Positions 11,243-18,247 of a stretch of DNA of 28,099 nucleotides are shown here, one piece after another. Source of the stretch: a virus. Made by a program: the position numbers and the translations under genes. Where the stretch lies: the IMG/VR virus record IMGVR_UViG_3300046656_000575, positions 1-28,099 of that record; one strand, 5' to 3'. The first letter of the stretch is position 1. The number at the start of each line of letters is the position of its first letter. The notes beneath the pieces were generated by a model. It was given only the letters and a program-made list of their open reading frames with translations. It was not told where the DNA came from and did not search any database.

Positions 11243-13194
11243 TTTGTCGGCCCGTTCGCGATCGTCGCGCTCACGCAGGCCCACCGACCGGTGCCGGCGT
11301 TGTTGTAGCACCAGCAGAGCTCGCGGGTGGCGCCGCCGTTGTCGGGCTTGATCTCCCCGATTGTGCAGGTGTCGGCGACGAGGTCGGACTCGGGCGGGAT
11401 CTGCAGGAGGGTGTCGAACGCGGCGCGGTGCGTCTGGACCGCGGCGACCACGCCAGCGCCAGAGAAGGACCCGCCGGTCCGCACACCCGAGACGCTCAGG
11501 AAGCCGGCCACCGTCTCGTTGTTGATGATGTCGTTGCGCGTGGCGCCGCCCGTGAGCGCGATCTCGCCGCCGTTGAACGCCGCGCGCCAGGTCGCATGAT
11601 CGCTCGCGTCGAGCATGGTCTCGATTCCGGTCAGAGTGCCGGAGGCGCCGGCGAACAGGCGGCATGTCATACCCTGAACCAGGACGCGGCTCTGGAATGA
11701 CGAGGCGACGGCGGTTCCGATCTTCGCGCAGGTGGCGAAGCCGGTCCAGCTCGCAGCGGTCACGTTGACGGTGAAGGTCGGGTTGTGCAGCTCGACGATC
11801 GTGCCGCGGTCCGGGGTCCCGCTGGCCTCCAGGATGTTCAGACCAATGAAGTCGTCACCGTTGTTCTGCAGGATGTTGTTGAAGTCGGCGTTATAGGAAC
11901 GCACCTCGACGCCGAGCATTGACGTCTGCTCCCAATTCCACCCGCGCTGATGGTTGTTGCTGCCCGACAGGCCCTCCCACTTGCAATCGAAGTCCCAGCT
12001 GCGCCCGCCCTTGCCGAGAATGATCGTGTCCCACTGCGACTGGAAGGTGACGTTGCTGAAGACCCAGTCACGGTAGCTGTCGACCCCAAAGCCGTCGGCC
12101 AGGCAGTCCACGCTGCCGAGCACCGCACCGCAGTTGCTATTCTCCACGCGGTTGATCGGGCGCGTCGCCCCGGAGGTCTGGACCTGGGTGCTGATCGGGA
12201 TGTTGCCCGAGATCGTGACGCCGCTGATGGTCGTCCCGGTGACGTCCGTCGCATAAGTGAGCGGGCCGGTCTGAGAGTAGAAGCGTCCCTTCCCTCGGAT
12301 CGACACCCACGCCTTCATCGTGATCCCGGACGTCTCGATCCCGTCGAATTCGATGACATAGGGGTTGGTGATGCTGGCGTCGGTGATGGAGGTGAGCGCC
12401 GCGCCCAACGTGGTAGAGTCGCACCCGGCGTTGCAGACGGTCTTGACCCTGACTCCGACCGCTCCGAGCCGCCCGTAGGTCACGCCGCTGTCCGGGCTCC
12501 ACTGCGGCACGACGCCGGTCAGAAGGAGTCGGTTCTTGTCGACGGTCGCCGTCTTATCTGCGGTCGTCGTCTCCTGCGCCGCGCGGATGTCGCCCTGATA
12601 CCCGAGCTTCGTGCGCAGGAGCGTCCCGGTCGTTCCGTTCGTCGTCGTGGTGCCCTGACAACCGCAGTCGAAGGTCGTCGTCCCGACCGCGACAACCGAT
12701 CCGGAGATCGCGCCGATGGCGCACAGCTTCTTCGCCGCATGGCTGTCGTTGCTGGCCGAGTAGTAGATGGCGATCGCGGTGGCGTTCGCCGGCGGCGCCT
12801 CGTCGGCGAAGTTCACCGTGGTCCGCCGGCTCGTGATAGAAGGCGTGAAGTCCGGCGAGCTCGCAATGCTGATCGTCGAGACCCCGCTCTGGTTCACCCA
12901 GGCCTTGTAGAAGCGGTACTGCCTGGTGTTGAGGCAGGACCCCGAGGTGGCCGATGTCACCATGCCGTTGGGCGGCAGCGTCGGCGCCGCCAGCGTCAGG
13001 TTGTTCGCGCCGTCGATCGTCCCGTCGATGGACCGGAGCCCGGCGCCGAAGCTCTGCAGGACCGAGTAGAGCCAGGACAGCCCCTGCAGCTTGGCCGGCG
13101 TGATCGTGTTCGGACTGGACTGCGCGAACAGCGGCAGCGCCATCGCGAGCAGCACTACCAGCCCCGGGGCCCAGACGGTGCGACGGCTTCTCAT
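11239..13194 (-). CDS. tail spike/fibre-like protein, beta-helix, with signal peptide
   Basis: 651 aa. ATG at 13194 has a GGGGAG site and follows the previous stop; a longer frame is less likely. The N-terminus MRSRRTVWAPGLVVLLAMAL then PLFAQSS is a clear Sec signal peptide, odd for a virion protein. After an N-terminal region (residues about 30-260) with repeats such as SIDGTIDGANNLTLAAP, the middle (about 270-480) has short repeated strand-turn units (ITNPYVIEFDGIETSGITMK, GTTISGVTISGNIPIS, YRDWVFSNVTF), as in right-handed parallel beta-helices of the pectin-lyase fold seen in depolymerase tail spikes. It is Thr/Ser/Asn-rich. The likely role is binding or cutting host surface sugar. Neither catalytic residues nor trimerisation can be proven by eye. 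Confidence 0.7.
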   Translation of the reverse strand: MRSRRTVWAPGLVVLLAMALPLFAQSSPNTITPAKLQGLSWLYSVLQSFGAGLRSIDGTIDGANNLTLAAPTLPPNGMVTSATSGSCLNTRQYRFYKAWVNQSGVSTISIASSPDFTPSITSRRTTVNFADEAPPANATAIAIYYSASNDSHAAKKLCAIGAISGSVVAVGTTTFDCGCQGTTTTNGTTGTLLRTKLGYQGDIRAAQETTTADKTATVDKNRLLLTGVVPQWSPDSGVTYGRLGAVGVRVKTVCNAGCDSTTLGAALTSITDASITNPYVIEFDGIETSGITMKAWVSIRGKGRFYSQTGPLTYATDVTGTTISGVTISGNIPISTQVQTSGATRPINRVENSNCGAVLGSVDCLADGFGVDSYRDWVFSNVTFQSQWDTIILGKGGRSWDFDCKWEGLSGSNNHQRGWNWEQTSMLGVEVRSYNADFNNILQNNGDDFIGLNILEASGTPDRGTIVELHNPTFTVNVTAASWTGFATCAKIGTAVASSFQSRVLVQGMTCRLFAGASGTLTGIETMLDASDHATWRAAFNGGEIALTGGATRNDIINNETVAGFLSVSGVRTGGSFSGAGVVAAVQTHRAAFDTLLQIPPESDLVADTCTIGEIKPDNGGATRELCWCYNNAGTGRWACVSATIANGPTN

Positions 13195-13204
13195 CGGTCT
13201 CCCC

Positions 13205-14065
13205 TCACGCTGCATCGGCGATCCCCTCCGCGCGGAGGGACGCGATATCGATGTCCATGGTTCCGCCCGTGGCGGCGTGCCCAAAATAGAAGCTCAGCTC
13301 GTCGGCCGTCGGGAGGTTGCTCGTGAACGTCTCTTTCAGGACGCCGTTGACGTAGCAGAGCGCCCGGTTACTCGGGTCGTCGGTGAAGATGATCTGGACG
13401 GTGTACCAGGTCCCTGGCGTCGGCTTGGCGAAGGAAGACCCGTTGTTCCGCGAAGAGTCGAACGAGACGAATCGCCAGTTCGTCGCGTCGACGCGCTCGA
13501 GCCAGATACCCTTCGAGTCGGTCGCCGATGGGTCCGCCGGCGCCGACGCCCCGGCCGTCGGCATGACCCGCAGCCCCGCCTTCGTCGCGATGTCGGCCGA
13601 GAGCTTGAAGCGCGCGTTCAGCACGAGCGGCCGCGTCATCGAATTGAACAGGACCGTCCGGCGCGAGAAGACCGACATCCACGACCCGCCGGAAGCCGCG
13701 CCGATGCGCGCCACCGAGAAGGCCGGAGGCGGCACGTTCATCCCGCCCGAGATGTCGAAGAGCGTGTCGTCCGTGTCGGCGAGCGCGACCCAGTTGCCCG
13801 AGAGGGAAGCCTGGAACGTCGGGCTGGCGGCGACGTCGTAGGGCGCGACCACCGGGAAGGACGGGAAGCGGATCTCGGCGCCGTCCCTCGAGAAGGCGAC
13901 CCGGGTGTTGAAGTGGTCGTAGACCGCGATGGCGCTCTCGAGCGACGACAGCCGCGAGTTCAGGTTGGTGAAATCGTCCTGCATCTGGCGGAAGAAGTCC
14001 TGCCCCAGCGGCGACTTGTAGGCGGTCTGGGCATCGACGAACGGAGTAAAGGCCGGCGTCGGCAT
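13205..14065 (-). CDS. tail protein with LamG/concanavalin-like domain
   Basis: 286 aa. ATG at 14065 shares one base with the upstream stop (TAATG). The N-terminal 45 residues hold an amphipathic helix (FRQMQDDFTNLNSRLSSLES), a likely virion-attachment or trimer coil. From about residue 90 the protein is beta-rich, and residues about 215-255 (TWYTVQIIFTDDPSNRALCYVNG) match the strand pattern of LamG/jelly-roll concanavalin-like domains, which often bind sugar. It directly precedes the beta-helix spike gene, so it may be the adaptor or a second receptor-binding part of the tail tip. Confidence 0.65.
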   Translation of the reverse strand: MPTPAFTPFVDAQTAYKSPLGQDFFRQMQDDFTNLNSRLSSLESAIAVYDHFNTRVAFSRDGAEIRFPSFPVVAPYDVAASPTFQASLSGNWVALADTDDTLFDISGGMNVPPPAFSVARIGAASGGSWMSVFSRRTVLFNSMTRPLVLNARFKLSADIATKAGLRVMPTAGASAPADPSATDSKGIWLERVDATNWRFVSFDSSRNNGSSFAKPTPGTWYTVQIIFTDDPSNRALCYVNGVLKETFTSNLPTADELSFYFGHAATGGTMDIDIASLRAEGIADAA

Positions 14066-15732
14066 TACTGCACCTCGTAGGGCGGCGTGCCATCGGAGAA
14101 GCCGGCGACCGGTGTCCCCGCCTGCGCGATGTGCGCATACTCCCGCTGGGCCGTGCTCGCTGAGTCGTAATCTGGGAGCGCTCCGGGCGCGCCAATCCAG
14201 GCCGGCCGAAGGAACCCAGGGTCGAGCACCTTCAGCTCGATCTCGCCCTTCTCCGGGCGCTCGACCCGCTCGACGATCTCGAGGCGCGCGCCGCTGTAGC
14301 CGCGGCCCCCGGTGGTGACGTTCGGGACCTTGGTGTGGGTGAACGCGACGACGTCCCCGATCTCAAGGGCCTTCTTGTGAATCCCGACCAGCAGGTGCAG
14401 GAGCGGCGGCGGCTTCAGGTAGCGGCGCAGGAGCCCAGCCGAGAGCACCTCGCCGACCCGGATCCCGCGGGACGATGTGCGGAGCCCCGAGTCCTCGAGC
14501 TCGATCGTCGCCGTCTCCTTCGTCAGCGTCTGGTCAGCCGTGTCCTCGATGAGGACCGTCCCGGCGGCCTTGCCGGACTCGACATCGAAGTCGAAGCCCA
14601 TCTCGACCCGGTTCAGGTGCAGATCGAAGCCGCGCTCCCACTGCCACGAGTTCACGTCGGCCTCGCCGAGGGTCGGCAGCCCGGCCACCGCGTCGTCCGG
14701 ATAGACCGGCCGGTACAGGCGGAAGGCGAACTTGCCGCTCCCCCGCATGAATGGGTAGCCCCGGAACCGGTACAGCCGCTGCTCGAGGAACTGGAATCCC
14801 CTTATCGGCTGGCGGCTCTCGAACCGGATCGACTGGCCCGGGATCATCCGGTCGCGCTCGTTCGCGAGATAGGTGTCATCGATCAGCGCCGCCGGCACGC
14901 CCAGCCCGGTCGGCATCCCGACGGCCTCCTCGAGCGGGAAGGAACCGTTCGCGAAGTCGCCCGTCAGGCAGGCCCGGATGATGTTGATCGGGTTGCCCTG
15001 GATCACCGTGGTGGCCCATCGGATCGGGTCCCCGGTCAGGTAGCTCTTCGTCAGCGGGCTCTTGAAGTAGATGATCGCGTTTACGACGGCGGCCACCTCG
15101 ACCAGCTCCTCCTGCCCAGGGTAGGAGCCGTGCGTCGATGGCCCGAGAAAGAGCTTCATGCCCTCTTCGACGCCCGGGATGTTGGCGACGGCGGCCGCCT
15201 TGTCGCCCAGGGTGGCCGGCGATGCCAGGAAGTCGCTGTAGCGCTGGAGGCCGCTGGCATCGGCGTTCGTGAACAGGTCCTCGTTCTGGGCCCGCTTCAC
15301 GTCGACCAGGGTGAGCTCGTAAGTCAGCGCGTCCTCGCCGAGCTTGACATCGCTGATCTGGCCGATCGCCACCGGTGCATAGTCGACCTCGTTCATGTCG
15401 ACGTCGCCCTCGTAGAGGGTCACCGTCCGATTGATCAGCGATGGTAGGGTCGGCGAGGCCTTCTCCGTGGCGACCAGGTCGGTGATCTCGCCGCCGGCGT
15501 CGATCAGCCGGAGGCTGCTGATCCGCAGCGTCGCCTTCCCCTGGAGCGGGTTCAGCGTCTGCGCCAGCTCGGTCGGCAGCATCATCAGCATCTTCTTCGT
15601 CGTGCCGGCGGCCTTCACCGGCCCGGTCGAGAAGTGCTTCGTCGTCAGGCCCTCGACGGCGACGTAGTAGACCGGCGCCTGCTGGCGCTCCGCCTTCCTG
15701 GCGGTCCAGGTGGCGTTCGGGTTGTAGGTCAC
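14065..15732 (-). CDS. putative tail hub/baseplate protein
   Basis: 555 aa from GTG at 15732, overlapping the upstream stop (GTGA) and with GGAGG in front. The first 130 residues are beta-rich and read like tail hub proteins (APVYYVAVEGLTTKHFS, TLRISSLRLIDAGGEITDL, TLYEGDVDMNEVDYAPVAIG). The middle carries a longer insert (residues about 200-330), and the C-terminal part ends in strand-rich sequence (IHKKALEIGDVVAFTHTKVP, ARLEIVERVERPEKGEIELK). Position after the tape measure and tip genes and before fibre genes suits a hub or baseplate component. No enzymatic motif is seen. I assign it by position and strand pattern only. Confidence 0.55.
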   Translation of the reverse strand: MTYNPNATWTARKAERQQAPVYYVAVEGLTTKHFSTGPVKAAGTTKKMLMMLPTELAQTLNPLQGKATLRISSLRLIDAGGEITDLVATEKASPTLPSLINRTVTLYEGDVDMNEVDYAPVAIGQISDVKLGEDALTYELTLVDVKRAQNEDLFTNADASGLQRYSDFLASPATLGDKAAAVANIPGVEEGMKLFLGPSTHGSYPGQEELVEVAAVVNAIIYFKSPLTKSYLTGDPIRWATTVIQGNPINIIRACLTGDFANGSFPLEEAVGMPTGLGVPAALIDDTYLANERDRMIPGQSIRFESRQPIRGFQFLEQRLYRFRGYPFMRGSGKFAFRLYRPVYPDDAVAGLPTLGEADVNSWQWERGFDLHLNRVEMGFDFDVESGKAAGTVLIEDTADQTLTKETATIELEDSGLRTSSRGIRVGEVLSAGLLRRYLKPPPLLHLLVGIHKKALEIGDVVAFTHTKVPNVTTGGRGYSGARLEIVERVERPEKGEIELKVLDPGFLRPAWIGAPGALPDYDSASTAQREYAHIAQAGTPVAGFSDGTPPYEVQ

Positions 15733-16829
15733 CCGCGGTCCTCCTCGCAGGAGTGATCGAAGCTGTAGGTGATGCCGGCGCGCTCATCGAAGGGCGGGTC
15801 GGAATCGAGGCTGACCAGCTTCGGGAAGTAGTCGCGGCTCCGGAAGACGTCCCCCGTCACATAGGAGAATTTCAGGTTCGCCAGGCAGGTCGCCTTCGTG
15901 TTGAGGGTGACCGTGTCGACCTGGACGATCTCCTCGCGGTGCCCCTGCGACTGACGGACCCGGTACTTCCTGCCGGCGACGATGCTGCTGGTGTCGGTGA
16001 ACGGGATGTCCTTCTGCCCCGCGGCCGCAGCGCCGGTCATCGCCTTGTCGACGACGTCGGCGCTGTCGAACGCGAAGGCGTACTGGTTCCCCTCCTTCAC
16101 CCATGACCACCAGGCCTCGAGGGCGTCCCAGAAGGCGATGTCCTGGAACCGATCGAGGATGATGCGCAGGCGCCGCCAGCTCGACGGCAGGTTCGTCGCA
16201 TGCACGACGCCCCCGCTACGCGCGATCGTCCGCTCGGTCACCGGCTGGTTGGCGTACCCCGTCAGCGGACCCGGGAAGTCCAGGCTGTTGCCGTTCCAGA
16301 TCAGGCGAGGGTTGGCCATCAGGATCGGCACCTGCAGCGTGTCGACGAGCGGGTCGCCGAAGCCGAAGCGGACCTTGCCGGCGCCGGCGCCGCCCCCGAC
16401 CGAGTTGTCGCGCGTCCAAGTGAAGAGCACCCGGAGCCGATCCCCGGTCGTCGGACCGGACTGAGCGAGCGTCGTCCCGGCGAAGACGTGCACCCCGGTC
16501 GCGGAGAGCACCACCGGAGCGGTGGCCGAGGCGTATAGCTCGATCGGGACCCCGGCGCCGCTGACCCGGAAGAGGCCGAGCGCGAGGCTGATCTTCGGGT
16601 TGGCGACGGTGACATCGACCTGAGCGCGCCAGGCCCCCACGGGCCAGTCGCTCGAGCCGGGCTGGTTCGCCGGGCTGAAGAAGTAGTCGGTCTCGGAGGA
16701 GTCGAAGGGGACGTCGACCTCGGTCTCGCCGGTGTTCTCGACGTACCGCAGGAGGCGGTTGGTGAAGTTCGCTCCGCCAGAGAGATCGCTCGGCGTGTCG
16801 TCCCACGCCCAGACCCAGGGCGCCTGCAC
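15729..16829 (-). CDS. tail tip protein (distal tail-like), uncertain
   Basis: 366 aa from GTG at 16829, two bases after the upstream stop. It begins MQAPWVWAWDDTPSDLSGG and is mostly beta-rich with Gly and Ser. The N-terminal half is a jelly-roll-like stretch (AQVDVTVANPKISLALGLFR, VLSATGVHVFAGTTLAQSGP). The second half has an aromatic segment (FWDALEAWWSWVKEGNQYAF) that resembles the 'plug' of distal tail proteins. Gene order, directly before the hub, supports a tip or distal tail role. The family is not firmly recognised. Confidence 0.5.
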   Translation of the reverse strand: MQAPWVWAWDDTPSDLSGGANFTNRLLRYVENTGETEVDVPFDSSETDYFFSPANQPGSSDWPVGAWRAQVDVTVANPKISLALGLFRVSGAGVPIELYASATAPVVLSATGVHVFAGTTLAQSGPTTGDRLRVLFTWTRDNSVGGGAGAGKVRFGFGDPLVDTLQVPILMANPRLIWNGNSLDFPGPLTGYANQPVTERTIARSGGVVHATNLPSSWRRLRIILDRFQDIAFWDALEAWWSWVKEGNQYAFAFDSADVVDKAMTGAAAAGQKDIPFTDTSSIVAGRKYRVRQSQGHREEIVQVDTVTLNTKATCLANLKFSYVTGDVFRSRDYFPKLVSLDSDPPFDERAGITYSFDHSCEEDRG

Positions 16830-16830
16830 G

Positions 16831-17187
16831 TCAGATCGTCCGCCACGTCGTCCCGTCCCATGAGGAATGCGCCCCGGAGTCCGTGGCGATGTAGATGCAG
16901 GGCGTCGCCGGCGTCGCCGGCCGAGCGGCGGCGGTGCCGAAGAGGACCTGCGCGACGGTCACGACGGCCCGGCGCTCGTCGTCGTCCCAGGAGCTGGTGA
17001 GGCCAGACCCCTCGAACTTCAGCGGCCCGATCCCGAGCTCGTCGGGAGCATCGCGCTCGAGGACCCTGACGGTGGCGCGCGCCGCCTCGGCGCTGGCGCG
17101 GTTGCGGATCGCCGCCTGGGTGGTGTCGCCCGGGCCCGGACCGGTGCCCCCCCCGCCGCCATCGTCCCCCGGGGTCTGGCGCGGCAT
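16831..17187 (-). CDS. small tail-region protein with Gly-rich N-terminus
   Basis: 118 aa. ATG at 17187 has GAGG seven bases upstream. It starts MPRQTPGDDGGGGGTGPGPG, a flexible leader, then a helix (AAIRNRASAEAARATVRVLE) and a strand-rich domain ending ATDSGAHSSWDGTTWRTI. The end resembles the short 'W-dg-t-W' repeat seen in phage tip or fibre parts. It is the first minus-strand gene after the plus-strand insert at 17268-18242; before the insert it probably followed the tape measure directly. Confidence 0.55.
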   Translation of the reverse strand: MPRQTPGDDGGGGGTGPGPGDTTQAAIRNRASAEAARATVRVLERDAPDELGIGPLKFEGSGLTSSWDDDERRAVVTVAQVLFGTAAARPATPATPCIYIATDSGAHSSWDGTTWRTI

Positions 17188-17208
17188 CAGGAGGCCTCGC
17201 CGAGGGGG

Positions 17209-17237
17209 TTGACGCCATCGGCCTTCATGAATACCGT
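17209..17237 (+). promoter_or_regulatory. possible promoter for the moron gene pair
   Basis: TTGACG (17209-17214) is followed after 17 bases by TACCGT (17232-17237), a weak -10. It would start transcription about 25 bases before the ATG at 17268. The -35 is good and the -10 poor, so confidence is modest. Confidence 0.4.
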
Positions 17238-17267
17238 TTGGACCTCCCAACAGGAAGGCAGCGGGAT

Positions 17268-17726
17268 ATGGGCTTCTGGTCGTGGTTCCTTGGACCGAAG
17301 GTCGAGCGGCCAGCCGCTCGCGCGGATCTCAACAGCGCGAGCATCACAATCCCCGCCGAGCTCAAAGGCGACGGGTCGTGCACGCTCGATCTGGTCGGCG
17401 AAAAGCAGTACCAGGAGAATCTGGCCGCCGTCACTGGCGGAAGAACGCGCCGGGGCTGCAACGTTTTGAAGGTGGCTACGCTGATCCTCGAGGATTCGAA
17501 TCCTGCCGATCAGATGGCTGTCAGGGTGGACGTCTTCGGCTCCACGATCGGCTACCTGAACCGCAACAATGCCCGCCTCTACCGGCAACGATTGGCTGCA
17601 ATTGGGCGAGTCCAGAGCGGCTTCACATGCTTCGCGAGAATCATCTGCGGCCCCCAGAGCGGGCACAGCCACATCCGCCTTTATGGCGCCTGGGTCGATA
17701 TCGATCTCAACAGACCGCAAAGCTGA
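17268..17726 (+). CDS. moron: HIRAN-like domain protein
   Basis: 152 aa. ATG at 17268 follows AGGAAGG. It is on the opposite strand to the surrounding tail genes. The N-terminus (MGFWSWFLGPKVERPA) is short and hydrophobic-basic. Residues about 40-125 carry GEKQYQENLAAVTGGR, then LILEDSNPADQMAVRVDVFG and STIGYLNRNNARLYRQRL, a pattern typical of HIRAN-type domains (conserved E-xNPxDxxAV, then G-xxIGYL-xxxxA). HIRAN domains bind DNA ends or ssDNA in helicases such as HLTF, and single-domain versions occur widely in bacteria with unclear roles. The minus-strand frame across this gene and the next, 17187-18251, looks like their shadow. Likely an accessory 'moron' gene expressed from its own promoter, perhaps also in the lysogen. 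Confidence 0.75.
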   Translation: MGFWSWFLGPKVERPAARADLNSASITIPAELKGDGSCTLDLVGEKQYQENLAAVTGGRTRRGCNVLKVATLILEDSNPADQMAVRVDVFGSTIGYLNRNNARLYRQRLAAIGRVQSGFTCFARIICGPQSGHSHIRLYGAWVDIDLNRPQS

Positions 17727-17741
17727 CCCGACTGGAACACC

Positions 17742-17770
17742 TTGCGTGACACGGCGATTCGACGTATAGG
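17742..17770 (+). promoter_or_regulatory. sigma70-like promoter for the secreted moron gene
   Basis: TTGCGT (17742-17747), a 17-base spacer and TATAGG (17765-17770) form a good promoter. Predicted start is near 17777, followed by an AGGAGG site (17779-17784) before the ATG at 17793. This supports independent expression, a hallmark of prophage-expressed morons. Confidence 0.6.
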
Positions 17771-17792
17771 GCATCCATAGGAGGCCCCCGCC

Positions 17793-18242
17793 ATGCGCAT
17801 GACCCGCCCGATATTGCTCGTCATGACGCTGTTGATCCCCGTCTCGGCTATCCCTGCCGCCTGGCCCGAGAAGGGCGTCCGCGCCTACGCCCACATCGAC
17901 CTGATGCGAGCCGCAACCGATTCCGACATCTCGCTTCGTCGTCAGGCAGGCGTGGGGATCCCCATCGACCGCCTCGAGGCTCACAACACCGCCTTCTGGT
18001 GGTACAGATCGCCGGCCTGCCTCCCCCTGGAGATCACGAAGGTCCACGAGGACAGCATCTCGATCGCCGACGGACTTTTCCGCTTTCGTCTCGAGGGCGA
18101 CTGGCAGCTCGTGCTCCATGAGACCGAGAAGGAGTGCCAGGAGGCCCGCCGAGCGGATGACCCGGTGCGGCATGAGCTTGTGAACACGAGCGGCGTCATC
18201 CGCGTTTCCGCCGCTCCGGCGGCCGCGCCCACCACCGAATAG
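17793..18242 (+). CDS. moron: secreted protein of unknown function
   Basis: 149 aa. ATG at 17793 lies 8 bases after AGGAGG. The N-terminus MRMTRPILLVMTLLIPVSAI then PAAWPEKG is a Sec signal peptide with likely cleavage after Ala near residue 22. The mature part has no membrane segment; it contains two Cys (PACLPLEI and KECQEARR) that could form a disulfide, and mixed strands (SISIADGLFRFRLEGDWQLV). It ends five bases before the tape-measure stop at 18248, so the two converge. Secreted morons often change the lysogen's surface (phage exclusion, fitness); that is general knowledge, not shown here. Confidence 0.7.
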   Translation: MRMTRPILLVMTLLIPVSAIPAAWPEKGVRAYAHIDLMRAATDSDISLRRQAGVGIPIDRLEAHNTAFWWYRSPACLPLEITKVHEDSISIADGLFRFRLEGDWQLVLHETEKECQEARRADDPVRHELVNTSGVIRVSAAPAAAPTTE

Positions 18243-18247
18243 TCCCC

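Noticed and set aside
11950-13326. 458-aa plus-strand frame
   Set aside because: Antisense shadow of the tail-spike gene.
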